Shown: positions 55,528-64,000, counted from the first letter of the stretch. The stretch: 64,000 nt of DNA from an uncultured Rhodopila sp. (GCF_903915725.1 NZ_CAIWTY010000082.1:1-64000); one strand, 5' to 3'. Made by a program: numbers and translations. The notes: generated by a model from the sequence alone, not told the origin.

Positions 55528-57396
55528 TTGAGTAGCCGCCGCCGGATTGCACTGGCCGCCGCCGTCCTGCTGGCGCTGATCGTCTTCGCCGCCGGCGGTT
55601 CGCTGATTTGGGCGATGCACGCCAATCTCGGCCCATTCGCCGCGCGCCTCGCCTCCGCCAGACTGCACCGGCCTGTCAGCGCGGGAGAATTGCGGGTCGG
55701 GTGGAACGGCGGGATAACGGTCATGCTGCGCGACCTGCGCGTTGACAACCTCGAAGGCGGCAGCGGCCCGGTGATGGTCGGCCTGCGCCAACTGGATGCG
55801 GTGGTGGAGCCGCGATCCATCCTATCCGGTCCGCTGGTCGTCCGCTCCGTGGCGGTTGATGGCGTGAACTTGCTGCTGGAGCGCGTCACGGGAGATGCGG
55901 CCAACTGGAAGTTCGGCCCGCCCCGGCCCAAGCCTGCGTCACCACCCGATCTGGCGGCCTTCCCGACGGTGCTCGACGCCGCGGTACATGACTTCGCCTT
56001 CACCTTCCGGACCTCCAGCGGCGCTATTCTGGATGCCAAAGCCGCCTCCTTCGCCCTGCGCACGCCGGCGCGGGACCAGCCGATCGAGGTGGTTGCGGAT
56101 GGCAGCTATAACGGGACGCCGATGCATGTGGAGGGTAATTTCCAGTCGTTCGACCGCCTCCGCCTGGTGCCGCAGCCCTTCGGGACCAGCGTGCAAATCA
56201 AGTCCGGCGACGCGGTGGCCGAATTCAAAGGCACGATGACCGATCCGCTGAACTTCGACGGGGTGACGGGACCGGTCTACCTCAACGTCCCGTTCCTGAG
56301 CGATCTGCAGGACGCCATCGGCTTCAGTATCGACGCGAACCTGCCGGTCTCGCTGGCGGGCACGCTGACCAAGACCGGCGATGACTGGGATCTGCCCGAC
56401 GGCAACGGGCTGATCGATGAGGACGCCTTCACCCTGTCCGGCCATATGAAGGAAGGCCCGCACGGGCAGGCTGACGATGTCAAGTTTTCAGCGGTGTTCG
56501 ATCGTCTCGACCTGAATCTGCTGACCGATGCAGGAGCGAAGCGGCCGAAGGGGACCAAGGCACCGCGCAATGTACGTTCCGCGAGTATCCCGCTGTATGT
56601 GGATGATAAGCCTCTTACGCTGCTGGATGCGAACGTCAATGTGAAACAACTGATCTATGGCCGTTTCAATGCCAGCGACGTTGCCCTGCGCGCCAAGCTC
56701 GTTCCGAAGCGGATATCGTTGGACAACCTGTCGCTGCTGTACGCAGGCGCGCGCGCGGTCGTGTCCGGTGCGGCCGAGCAGAAGGGGCCGATGGCCCAGG
56801 TTGACGTGACGGCCAATTTGTCCGGTGGCGATCTGCGGACCCTGCTGCGGTCGGTTGGGGTCAGCCCGGTGCCGATCGGCGGCGGCTTCGCGGCGCAGGC
56901 GGTCTCGACCATGACGGGCGACGACCTCGTCCGCGCCATGCGGGGCGCGCACACCTCGGCGCTGGTGACGATGACCAGCGGGTCGCTGGATACCAATATT
57001 GTTGAAATGATCTCGTTGAATGCGCGGCGACTGTTCCGCAAGCCGACGGGAGCGTCCGGTATCAGTTGCATGCTGGGTGTGGTTGACATGAACGGGCTGG
57101 CGGGACGGTTGCGGCCGCTGCGTATCCGGACCAGCGACGGGACGCTGGCCGGCGTCGGCAGCTTCGATTTGCAGAAGAAATGGCTGGATCTGACGGTCGG
57201 CAGCCTGTCATCGACCACGGATTTCTTCGCGCTGGATATCCCGATCAGCATCAGCGGCTCGCTCGACAACCCGCACGTGCGGCCCGCGGGCAAGTCCACC
57301 GCGCGGGATCACCTGTTCAGCGGCGACGAACTGGGAGGATTGCCCCCTGCGCAGCAGGCGGCGGCACGGGCGAACCGGTGCCTGTCGGGGCGGTAG
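55528..57396 (+). CDS. AsmA-family protein
   Basis: The protein has 622 residues from a TTG start. One N-terminal helix (RIALAAAVLLALIVFAAGGSLIW) anchors a long beta-rich periplasmic chain. RLHRPVSAGELRVGWNGGIT, VRSVAVDGVNLLLERV and the C-terminal LRIRTSDGTLAGVGSFDLQ, GSLDNPHVRP segments are AsmA-like. Such proteins bridge or traffic lipids between inner and outer membrane. It follows the SHOCT gene by 34 bases. Confidence 0.82.
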   Translation: MSSRRRIALAAAVLLALIVFAAGGSLIWAMHANLGPFAARLASARLHRPVSAGELRVGWNGGITVMLRDLRVDNLEGGSGPVMVGLRQLDAVVEPRSILSGPLVVRSVAVDGVNLLLERVTGDAANWKFGPPRPKPASPPDLAAFPTVLDAAVHDFAFTFRTSSGAILDAKAASFALRTPARDQPIEVVADGSYNGTPMHVEGNFQSFDRLRLVPQPFGTSVQIKSGDAVAEFKGTMTDPLNFDGVTGPVYLNVPFLSDLQDAIGFSIDANLPVSLAGTLTKTGDDWDLPDGNGLIDEDAFTLSGHMKEGPHGQADDVKFSAVFDRLDLNLLTDAGAKRPKGTKAPRNVRSASIPLYVDDKPLTLLDANVNVKQLIYGRFNASDVALRAKLVPKRISLDNLSLLYAGARAVVSGAAEQKGPMAQVDVTANLSGGDLRTLLRSVGVSPVPIGGGFAAQAVSTMTGDDLVRAMRGAHTSALVTMTSGSLDTNIVEMISLNARRLFRKPTGASGISCMLGVVDMNGLAGRLRPLRIRTSDGTLAGVGSFDLQKKWLDLTVGSLSSTTDFFALDIPISISGSLDNPHVRPAGKSTARDHLFSGDELGGLPPAQQAAARANRCLSGR

Positions 57397-57469
57397 CTAA
57401 CATGCACATGCCCGGCGCGGCAGGTGCCGTTGAACCCGTGGCGGGCGCAGCCCTCGCTCGGCGTGCTCG

Positions 57470-57590
57470 GTCGCCATCGACGCCTTGGCGCGCTGCATCA
57501 CCGCAAGGCGTGGATGGTGGCCCTTCGGCCACTATGACGTCAGCAGCAACGCCGACACCATTTGCCGGCTGCCAGAATGACGCCGCGCGC
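57470..57590. repeat. Family A element, copy 6
   Basis: CGACGCCTTGGCGC... GCAAGGCGTGGATGGTGG forms the core. The stretch TATGACGTCAGCAGCAACGC and the next 30 bases match the reverse complement of copy 1 (about 170-240) almost base for base. No gene is seen in 57397-57694. Confidence 0.8.
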
Positions 57591-57694
57591 ACCTTTCGGC
57601 ATGGCTACCCCCTGCACAGCGATCGGATGAGCAAGAGTCAACGCGGTAAAGGTCTGTCTCGGCCCGTTTAGCCTCCCTCCATCGTCCGCTCCGG

Positions 57695-58099
57695 CTACGG
57701 ACTCACCTCGATCGAACCGTGCATCCCGAACAGACCATGCAGGAAGTGGGTACACCTGAGACGATACGTGCCCGCGGTGCGGGGGATCAGGTTGAGCTCA
57801 ACCGTATCGTGCCCGGCAACATCGACATCGCCGTCCTTCGGTGCGGACGTTCCGGGCGGAAAGCTGCTGGCGGCAAAAAACGCCGGGGCGCTGAAATCGT
57901 GCGCGCCGGAGCTTTCGTTCACCAGACGCAGCCGAACCGGCACGCCCGCCTTCAGCCGCAGGTTTTCCGGTTCAAATGCAAAGTTCGACAAGGTGACCGT
58001 AACAGTCTGCGCCGTGGTAGCCGGCGCCGGTTGGGCGATAGCCGACAGTCCCGCCACGGCCATAAGCACGATCGCCACGGCGCTCCCGACTATGCGCAT
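57695..58099 (-). CDS. Cupredoxin-domain periplasmic protein
   Basis: The protein has 134 residues with a signal peptide (MRIVGSAVAIVLMAVAGLSAIAQ). The type-1 copper pattern is visible: SSGAHDFSAP (first His) and RLRCTHFLHGLFGMHGSIEV (Cys, His, Met). It may bind copper for electron transfer or storage. The ATG at 58099 follows a purine-rich site (GGGGGAAGG) and is preferred over one at 58147. Confidence 0.82.
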   Translation of the reverse strand: MRIVGSAVAIVLMAVAGLSAIAQPAPATTAQTVTVTLSNFAFEPENLRLKAGVPVRLRLVNESSGAHDFSAPAFFAASSFPPGTSAPKDGDVDVAGHDTVELNLIPRTAGTYRLRCTHFLHGLFGMHGSIEVSP

Positions 58100-58125
58100 C
58101 CTTCCCCCTCCGGCCGACGCCCGCT

Positions 58126-59451
58126 TCAGAATTCGCTGAACTCGCACATACTCTCAGAATTCTGTGCCACTTTCCGCTGTGTCAGGTTCACATTCCACGA
58201 AGCCAGATCCGCCTGGGAGCGGGGAATCCGCAAGCGTTGCGCCATGGAGCGCACCGAGTAGAATTCCCGCTGCAGCTTTTGCACATTGGAGACCAGTTGC
58301 TCCTTCGACATTTTCGCCGGATGGATGTGGCAGAAGGCGCCGGGCCAGCGTTCCATGTTGGCCTCATCGATGATGCGGTCCTCGGCCTTCATGCGGTCCC
58401 ATAATGGCGTGCCGCGCAACGGCACCAGGATGTTGAAATAGGCCGCCGGGACCTTGTGCTCCTTCAGGAACTCCAGGGTCGCGGGGAAGATGGTTTCGTC
58501 ATCCGCATCCGCACCGAAGACGAAATTGAACGAAAAGCTGATGTTGCGCTTATTCAGGTTGCCGATCATGTCGGTGTAGCTGTGGGATTTGTTGAATTCC
58601 TTGTGCATGGTCTTCAACGTGTCCTGGGAGATGCTCTCGATCCCCATGTTCACATGCAGCAGTCCGGATCTCTGCGCCAGGTCAAGGAATTCCGCGTCCA
58701 GCCCGAAGCGCGGCGAGAACAGCGCCGACCAGCGGATTTTCAGCGGGATCAGCGCTTCGAGCAGCTCCATCGTGCGCTTCTTGTTGCCGACGAACTGGCT
58801 GGCGGCGAAAAAGATGTGGTGGCTGCCGGACTTCCGGATTTCCTCGACGATCTCCTCGGCCGGGCGATCACGGTAGCCGTAGTCGCCGTTCAGGCGGCGT
58901 TCGGCGCAGAAATCGCAGGTGTAGGGACAGCCGCGCGATTGCTGGATGACCACGGGCCGGTAGAACACGTAGTCCTTCGGCTTGAGCAGATCCCATCGCG
59001 GCGTCGGCATGCCCTCCATGCTGGCGGCGGTCTCGCGCTGGTAGAATTGCTGCAGGCGCCCGGCCGCGGCGTCCTCCAGCATCACAGGGAAGATGTCCTC
59101 CGCCTCGCCGATGCACACACCGTCGGCGTGCCGGGCCATTTCCTCGGCGTAGAACGTGGCATGCGGGCCGCCCATCAGGACCGGGACGTTGCGGGCCCTG
59201 AACCTGTCGGCGATCTCATAGGCGCGCAGCGAGGTCACCATGCGGGCGGTGATGGCGACGACATCCACGTTGGCGTTGAAATCCGGCTCCTCGATCGCGT
59301 CGTCGACCAGCGTGATATCCCAGCCCGGCGGGGCCAGCGCCGCCAGATACGGCATGACCGCGCCCATCAGCTTGCGCTTGCGGATGCGAAGCGGCCGGCG
59401 GTCATCGCGTGAGCGATAGCAGGCGGCCTGGATGATCAGCAGTCTGGGCAT
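58126..59451 (-). CDS. B12-binding domain radical SAM protein
   Basis: The protein has 441 residues. An N-terminal B12-binding Rossmann domain (VDVVAITARMVTSLRAYEIA, VLMGGPHATFYAEEMARHAD) is followed by the radical SAM core with SRGCPYTCDFCAERRL (CxxxCxxC). IHPAKMSKEQLVSNVQKLQR lies near the C-terminus. It resembles class B methyltransferase-type or hopanoid/tetrapyrrole-modifying enzymes. The substrate is unknown. No biosynthetic cluster is adjacent. Confidence 0.87.
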   Translation of the reverse strand: MPRLLIIQAACYRSRDDRRPLRIRKRKLMGAVMPYLAALAPPGWDITLVDDAIEEPDFNANVDVVAITARMVTSLRAYEIADRFRARNVPVLMGGPHATFYAEEMARHADGVCIGEAEDIFPVMLEDAAAGRLQQFYQRETAASMEGMPTPRWDLLKPKDYVFYRPVVIQQSRGCPYTCDFCAERRLNGDYGYRDRPAEEIVEEIRKSGSHHIFFAASQFVGNKKRTMELLEALIPLKIRWSALFSPRFGLDAEFLDLAQRSGLLHVNMGIESISQDTLKTMHKEFNKSHSYTDMIGNLNKRNISFSFNFVFGADADDETIFPATLEFLKEHKVPAAYFNILVPLRGTPLWDRMKAEDRIIDEANMERWPGAFCHIHPAKMSKEQLVSNVQKLQREFYSVRSMAQRLRIPRSQADLASWNVNLTQRKVAQNSESMCEFSEF

Positions 59452-59846
59452 GGGAGTCCTTTGGAGAAAAAGTCATTGGTTCGCCGGACCGCCGGCACGC
59501 GAGCGGGCCGGACTTGACGGCGGAGCGGCCGAATCGGTCCTGCGGATCGGGACAACCCGGGGCGCTGGGCGCACGGCGCGGCGCAAGCTGACGTCATTCG
59601 CCGCTCGCCCGGTGGCGGGTTTCCCGTGGAAGGCATTGAAAACAGGGACTCATCAAGCCAACTTTGCCTTCGTCACCGAGATCGCCAGTATTCATGTACT
59701 ACAGTTACTGGTAAGCGAATATTTGCGGCACGGTACCATGATCCGGTGTCTCGTCAACCATGGCGGTCAAACCGCGACAAAGAAGCGCAGCCCGGGCCCT
59801 GCAGCCGGAGAAAATATCGCCGGGGCGGCGCTTTCGGCCCGTCGGG

Positions 59847-59862
59847 TTAGGAATTGGTTAAC
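59847..59862 (+). promoter_or_regulatory. CtrA-like site upstream of motB
   Basis: TTAG-N7-TTAAC matches the CtrA consensus TTAA-N7-TTAAC with one mismatch, 38 bases before motB. CtrA controls motility in many alphaproteobacteria. The rest of 59452-59899 has no recognisable gene or dispersed repeat. Confidence 0.4.
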
Positions 59863-59899
59863 GTTTACGCGTCATACCTTCCAGTCGACGGAGGGCGGC

Positions 59900-60991
59900 A
59901 TGGCAGGCAAGCGCGACAAAAAGGGAAACGGCGGCGGGATTGTGATCAGACGGGAGGAAGTCGTCGAGGGCGGCCATCACGGCGGCGCCTGGAAGGTGGC
60001 CTATGCGGACTTCGTCACCGCCATGATGGCGTTCTTCCTGCTGATGTGGCTGTTGAACGCCACCACCGAGGCGCAGCGCAAGGGCCTCGCCGACTATTTC
60101 AGCCCCAACAACGTGCTGTCGCGCTCGTCCTCCGGGACGGGCGAGCCGTTCGGGGGGCATAGCGCGCTCGACGAGGGCGCCCTGGTTTCCGATCGCGGCA
60201 GTGTGCAGGTCGTCACCGGCCAGCGCCCGGTGATCGAGCGGACCAGGGACGGAAAGGATACGGTCTATTCCGAGTACCACCGCTCCAAATCCGGCGAGGG
60301 CGAAGGCGCCGGTCCGGCAACGGACGACCAGGACGCCGACGACGCGGCGGACGACAAGCCGCTCGGCCAGGAGGCCACCCGGCCCGCGGACGGACCCGGC
60401 GGCCCGGCTGCCTTGCGCCGCGAAGGGCAATCCGAATCGGGCGTGCGGGCAAACGACGCCCCCCTGGCCGAAGCGGAGCGGCGGGAGAAGGCGGAGTTCG
60501 AACAGGCGGCGCAGCAGATCAAGGATGCCGTGCGCAACGATCCGGCTTTGGCCGATTTGCTGAAGCAGTTGTCGATCGACATGACGCCGGAGGGGCTGCG
60601 GATACAGATCATGGATGAGGTGAAGCTGGCGATGTTCCCCTCCGGTTCCGCCACGCCGAACGAACGGGTGCGGCTGCTGATGCAGAAGGTCGTGCCGGTG
60701 CTGATGAAGCTCAGCCATCCGATTTCCGTGGCCGGGCACACCGACGCCGCGCCGTTCCCGGGGCCGGAGCGCACCAACTGGGAATTGTCGGCGGAGCGGG
60801 CGAATGCGACGCGCCGTCTTTTGGTGGAGGGCGGGTTGCCGGAGACGCGGATTCGCTCGGTGACCGGCCTGGCGGATCGCGATCCGCTGCTGCCAGCAGA
60901 TCCGCTGGCGCCGGCGAACCGGCGGATCGCCATCCTGGTGCTGCGGAACCTGCCGCAAGCAGCGTCCGCGCCGGTGCCGAACGGACCGTAG
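59900..60991 (+). CDS. motB: Flagellar motor stator protein MotB
   Basis: The protein has 363 residues. AWKVAYADFVTAMMAFFLLM and WLLNATTEAQRKGLADYF hold the single transmembrane helix with the proton-channel Asp. A long acidic, disordered linker (about 80-200, DDQDADDAADDKPLGQEATR) precedes the OmpA-like peptidoglycan-binding domain (ISVAGHTDAAPFPGPERTNW, ELSAERANATRRLL). The GGAGGG site sets the ATG at 59900. It is followed by motA, the reverse of the usual order. Confidence 0.92.
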   Translation: MAGKRDKKGNGGGIVIRREEVVEGGHHGGAWKVAYADFVTAMMAFFLLMWLLNATTEAQRKGLADYFSPNNVLSRSSSGTGEPFGGHSALDEGALVSDRGSVQVVTGQRPVIERTRDGKDTVYSEYHRSKSGEGEGAGPATDDQDADDAADDKPLGQEATRPADGPGGPAALRREGQSESGVRANDAPLAEAERREKAEFEQAAQQIKDAVRNDPALADLLKQLSIDMTPEGLRIQIMDEVKLAMFPSGSATPNERVRLLMQKVVPVLMKLSHPISVAGHTDAAPFPGPERTNWELSAERANATRRLLVEGGLPETRIRSVTGLADRDPLLPADPLAPANRRIAILVLRNLPQAASAPVPNGP

Positions 60992-61000
60992 TCGCGCGCC

Positions 61001-61864
61001 ATGCTCGTTATCGGCGGACTGGTCCTGTTGTTCGGCTGCGTGTTCGGCAGCTACCTGGCCTCGGGCGGCAGCATGGAGCCGCTGATCGAAGCCGTGCCGT
61101 TCGAGATGTGGACCATCGGGGGCGCCGCGATCAGCACGTTCATCATGTCGAACAGCATGCACGACGTGAAGCACACGCTGGGCGGCCTGGGAAAGGCCAT
61201 CAAGGGTGCCGCCTACAAGAAGCCGGACTACATCGAGTTGCTCAGCCTGCTGTATTTCCTGGTGCGGCTGGCCAGCACGAAGGGCGCGATGGCGCTGGAG
61301 CCGCATATCGAGAAGCCGGAGGAGAGCAAGGCTTTCACGAAATTCCCCAAGATCCTGCACAACCACCACGCCAGCACGATCATGTGCGACTACCTGCGCA
61401 TGGTCGGGATGAATGCGGACGACCCGAACCAGATCGAGGACGTGATGGGGCGGGAGCTGAAAAAGACTCTCAACGAGGAACTGCATCCGTCGCATGCGTT
61501 GCAAACCATGTCGGATGGTTTGCCGGCACTTGGCATCGTCGCGGCGGTGCTGGGCGTGATCAAGACCATGTCCCACATCGACCAGCCCCCCGCCATTCTC
61601 GGCGCCATGATCGGCGGCGCGTTGACCGGAACGTTCCTGGGCGTGCTGCTGGCCTATGGCGTCGTCGGCCCGTTCGCCACGCGGATGAAAGGCATTGCCG
61701 AGGAGGAAGCGAAGTATCTGGAGGTGATCCGCGCCGTCCTGGTGACCCATCTGCACGGCAACGCGCCGCAGGTGAGTGTGGAGTCCGGCCGCAAGATGGT
61801 GCCGAACGAACACATGCCGACCTTCCAGGAACTGGAAGAGGCGGTGCAGTCGCTGGATATTTAG
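61001..61864 (+). CDS. motA: Flagellar motor stator protein MotA
   Basis: The protein has 287 residues and four hydrophobic helices. MLVIGGLVLLFGCVFGSYLA opens the first. SDGLPALGIVAAVLGVIKTM and GALTGTFLGVLLAYGVVGPF are the conserved third and fourth helices with channel residues. It forms the proton channel with MotB. It starts nine bases after the motB stop, so the two are one operon. Confidence 0.93.
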   Translation: MLVIGGLVLLFGCVFGSYLASGGSMEPLIEAVPFEMWTIGGAAISTFIMSNSMHDVKHTLGGLGKAIKGAAYKKPDYIELLSLLYFLVRLASTKGAMALEPHIEKPEESKAFTKFPKILHNHHASTIMCDYLRMVGMNADDPNQIEDVMGRELKKTLNEELHPSHALQTMSDGLPALGIVAAVLGVIKTMSHIDQPPAILGAMIGGALTGTFLGVLLAYGVVGPFATRMKGIAEEEAKYLEVIRAVLVTHLHGNAPQVSVESGRKMVPNEHMPTFQELEEAVQSLDI

Positions 61865-61964
61865 GTTTATCGGGCGGCCCGCGACTCAGTATTATACCAG
61901 CCCGTGTTGAGTTTGACCCATTGGCACGTTCGCAACCGCCGTAGAGAATGACCGATGGACACGG

Positions 61965-62100
61965 GCGGCTCAATACTCATGGCAGGCGGAGGCCCGCAAT
62001 CTGCGCCTTTGGTTGCGCAGGCAGAAGGCGTGGATGCCGACCTCCGTCGGCATGACGAGGCGGCCCCGCCGAAGAGTCATTCTCTTGTACTGTATCAGAC
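61965..62100. repeat. Family A element, copy 7
   Basis: On the minus strand it reads ATGACTCTTCGGCGGGGCCG, GGTCGGCATCCACGCCTTCT and continues as copies 2 and 4 do. Its right edge, near ACTGTATCAGAC, corresponds to the family's terminal ATAC...TACC sequence in degenerate form. The remaining bases of 61865-62408 show no gene. Confidence 0.7.
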
Positions 62101-62408
62101 CTCGGGCAGCATCCGTGTCCCGTCTACGTCGGGTCTGTGCGGTCGGGCGGGCTGCACAAGCCACGTCCACACGGCGCTTAAGACAGCCCGGATTCGAACA
62201 ACAGCATCACCCCGCGGCCGGGTGCGTTCTTGCGGTAGGGGATCGTTCCAGGACCTGTCGTACCATGCCTGGTCGGTTCTGAATGGAATGAAATCCACGG
62301 ACGGTTTCATATCGGTGCCTCACTTGCGTCCTGCCGCAGCCGGTTGTGGAATTCCGCAGGCAAAGTCCGGAAATTCCGATGCCGGCCAAGCTAACTTCAA
62401 ATGAAACC

Positions 62409-62436
62409 GCCTGCTGTGACCCGGGTCACAGCAGGC
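62409..62436 (-). terminator. Perfect 28-base palindrome after the LLM gene
   Basis: GCCTGCTGTGAC pairs with GTCACAGCAGGC around CCGG. On the minus strand it lies 40 bases after the LLM stop and is followed by GGTTTCATTT, a weak T tract. It is a plausible terminator, or a binding site for a dimeric regulator. Confidence 0.5.
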
Positions 62437-62476
62437 TGTCCGTACGCCTCACGCCGATCGGCAATTCGGGATGCTG

Positions 62477-63331
62477 TTATCCAACGTCGCGAATGATCGC
62501 GGCCCAGCGATCCAGTATCGGCAACACCACATCCTCCTTCGCGGCCGGCAAGCCGACGGCCACCCGGGTAATCCCGAGGTCGCGATACCGCTTAAGGGTG
62601 TCGCCATTCTCCGGAGCGGAGAAAATCGACACCGGGCACGAGGCCGGATCGCGGCCGGCTTCCTTCAGCAGTTCGTGGAATTGCGGCAGGGTCTGGGTGA
62701 TGTCGCCATTCGGCCCCGGCCGGCCCGCCAGCGGAATCCAGCCATCGCCGTAGCGTGCCGCGCGGCGGGCGCCGTGCGGAAAGGCGCCCCCGACGATGAC
62801 CGGAGGATGCGGTTTCTGCACCGGCTTCGGCCAGGTGCTCAGCGGCTCGAACTTGACGAATTCGCCGCTGTATTCCGGCTTCGCCTCGGTCCAGATCGCT
62901 TTCATCGCCTCCACCCGCTCGCGCACCAGCTTGGCGCGGGTGGTGAAGACGGTGCCGTGGTTCTCCATCTCCTCGGCATTCCAGCCGACGCCGATGCCGA
63001 ACAGGAAGCGGCCGCCGGAGACCTGGTCTATCGAGGCGACCAGCTTCGCCGTCTGGATCGGGTCGCGCTGGTTGACCAGGCAGACACCGGTGCCGACTTT
63101 GAGCGTCGTGGTGGCGGCCGCGGCGGCGGTCAGCGTCACGAACGGGTCCATGACGTCGTAATACATTTTCGGCAGGTCGCCGCCACCGGGCCAGGGCGAC
63201 TTGCGCGACAGCGGAATGTGGGAATGCTCGGGGGCCCAGACGGACTCGAAGCCCCGCTCCTCCAGCGCCTTCGCCAGGGCGGCTGAGGTCATGGAATAGT
63301 CGGTGAAGAACATGGAAGCGCCGAAATGCAT
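62477..63331 (-). CDS. LLM-class F420/FMN-dependent oxidoreductase (TIGR03619-like)
   Basis: The protein has 284 residues. ALEERGFESVWAPEHSHIPL opens the fold. GTGVCLVNQRDPIQTAKLVA and FGIGVGWNAEEMENHG are the characteristic luciferase-like segments. IIVGGAFPHG-type VIVGGAFPHGARRAARYGDG follows. The cofactor may be F420 or FMN. The ATG at 63331 follows GGAGA; the upstream 12 codons lack support. Confidence 0.87.
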   Translation of the reverse strand: MHFGASMFFTDYSMTSAALAKALEERGFESVWAPEHSHIPLSRKSPWPGGGDLPKMYYDVMDPFVTLTAAAAATTTLKVGTGVCLVNQRDPIQTAKLVASIDQVSGGRFLFGIGVGWNAEEMENHGTVFTTRAKLVRERVEAMKAIWTEAKPEYSGEFVKFEPLSTWPKPVQKPHPPVIVGGAFPHGARRAARYGDGWIPLAGRPGPNGDITQTLPQFHELLKEAGRDPASCPVSIFSAPENGDTLKRYRDLGITRVAVGLPAAKEDVVLPILDRWAAIIRDVG

Positions 63332-63405
63332 GAACAGTCTCCTGCTGCGTTTCGGAAAGTCTGGCACGATGCCGGGAAGCCGTCACCCTTACCGGGACAT
63401 GCGTG

Positions 63406-63753
63406 TTACGCCGACCCGTAAAGACGCCGCCGCGAGGCGTCGATCGATCGGCGAAGGAAGGGGTTCTCAACTGATCGGTCAGTCAGCAGATCGACGCGGC
63501 GCCCGAACAGAGCCTCGAGCGCGGCATGGAGACTAAAATACGCCTCCGCGTAGCCGCCTTCCGGCATTTCTTCGAAAATGACCAGGCAGTCGATATCACT
63601 GTGAGCCGGATCGAAGTCGCTGGTCAACGCGGATCCGAACAGGTCGAGACTGCGAACCCGATGTTCCCGGCAGATGGACGGGAGCGCGGTCAGGGGAGGC
63701 AAGGCTGTTGAGGCGGACACGGCTTTCGGATGCATGGCCCCCGACGAGAACAA
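63406..63753 (-). CDS. Nucleotidyltransferase-domain protein (MNT/MntA-like)
   Basis: The protein has 115 residues (109 if the ATG at 63735 is used). VRSLDLFGSALTSDFDPAHS followed by DIDCLVIFEE is the GSx10DxD nucleotidyltransferase motif. Such minimal enzymes usually AMPylate a HEPN toxin encoded next door. No HEPN-like frame is adjacent. It stands between the LLM gene and rplI. Confidence 0.82.
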   Translation of the reverse strand: MFSSGAMHPKAVSASTALPPLTALPSICREHRVRSLDLFGSALTSDFDPAHSDIDCLVIFEEMPEGGYAEAYFSLHAALEALFGRRVDLLTDRSVENPFLRRSIDASRRRLYGSA

Positions 63754-63760
63754 GTGGCGG

Positions 63761-63798
63761 CGTTGCGTCCTGTTCCGTGGCAGGAACAGGACGCAACG
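63761..63798 (-). terminator. Strong hairpin downstream of rplI
   Basis: CGTTGCGTCCTGTTCC pairs perfectly with GGAACAGGACGCAACG (16 bp) across a six-base loop, directly after the rplI stop. There is no T-run, but position and strength suit transcription termination or 3'-end protection. Confidence 0.65.
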
Positions 63799-63800
63799 GA

Positions 63801-64000
63801 TCAGACCGGAGTATCGCCTTCGAAGATGTTCTCTTCGGTGGGCGCCTGCTCCTCGTCTTCCTCGGCCTCGGTCTGCTTGGCGCTCTCGCCGCGGGCCTGG
63901 CGTTCGGCTTCCTCGGGGCTGCGGGCGACGTTCACGGTCACCGGGATGGAAACTTCCGGATGCAGCGACACACGGACCTTCGCCAGGCCCAGGGTCTTGA
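63801..64000 (-). CDS. rplI: 50S ribosomal protein L9, C-terminal part (partial)
   Basis: The visible 66 codons read [38 protein letters not shown] and an acidic tail ending [33 protein letters not shown] is typical of alphaproteobacterial L9. The gene runs off the right edge; the N-terminal domain is outside the window. Confidence 0.9.
   Translation of the reverse strand, partial: KTLGLAKVRVSLHPEVSIPVTVNVARSPEEAERQARGESAKQTEAEEDEEQAPTEENIFEGDTPV

Noticed and set aside
61108-61944. A 278-codon frame overlapping motA
   Set aside because: It is an alternative frame of motA, His/Arg/Gly-rich, without membrane helices or motifs.

Overview
The window is high-GC, densely coded DNA from a bacterium that is probably an alphaproteobacterium. 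An acid-tolerant Acetobacteraceae/Rhodospirillales-type genome is the best guess. The grounds are the HWE-type sensor kinase, the GxxExxY protein, the AaeX/FUSC efflux genes, the paired AAT-I aminotransferases and the many REP-like palindromes. This assignment is inference; there is no rRNA gene in the window. The one tRNA is tRNA-Thr(CGT). The only core ribosomal gene is the 3' end of rplI at the right edge.

Layout. 0-6 kb: a GxxExxY (PD-(D/E)XK-like) gene behind repeats, an orphan Mla-type ATPase with a small exported protein, a cupin, and a divergent PEP-carboxylase-like protein with altered catalytic motifs. 6-10 kb: a 1201-aa CheB-CheR-PAS-HWE kinase overlapping a response regulator. 10-15 kb: a complete group 3b (NADP-linked, 'sulfhydrogenase') [NiFe] hydrogenase operon, with Fe-S subunit, cNMP-binding protein, FAD/NAD subunit, small and large subunits and maturation protease. 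A perfect FNR/FixK-like box lies in front of it. 15-27 kb: FUSC transporter, tadA, tRNA-Thr, pncA, an orphan peptide-binding protein, a lipase-like protein, an LLM oxidoreductase and a flavin monooxygenase fused to a DUF6314-like domain. 27-32 kb: hemC and an AaeX/AaeA/FUSC efflux operon split by a repeat. 32-46 kb: metabolic genes (tandem aminotransferases, PEP mutase-like lyase, GT9, SDR), greB, an 840-aa two-helix membrane protein of unknown function, and metG-tatD-MBL. 46.9-51.6 kb: an accessory patch with a MazEF module abutting a decayed copy of metG, a hydrolase remnant, repeats, and two tandem proteins with the architecture of pepsin-like aspartic proteases. 51.6-64 kb: a TPP enzyme, a DedA-like protein, a Doc/AbrB toxin-antitoxin pair, SHOCT and AsmA proteins, a cupredoxin, a B12/radical SAM protein, motB-motA, an LLM enzyme, an orphan MNT nucleotidyltransferase and rplI.

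Three families of non-coding repeats run through the gaps. Family A is a MITE-like element of about 100-250 bp built around an inverted TCCACGCCTT/AAGGCGTGGA core, with seven copies. Family B is a REP-like CGTCATGGCC palindrome. Family C is a CGCAGAG-rich inverted repeat; one copy sits before the GxxExxY gene, and a second has a family A element nested inside it.

The most coherent multi-gene system is the hydrogenase operon. The least explained items are the tandem pepsin-like pair, the PEPC-like protein with replaced active-site residues, the 840-aa membrane protein and the repeat families. All functional statements come from reading motifs by eye; no database search was run.
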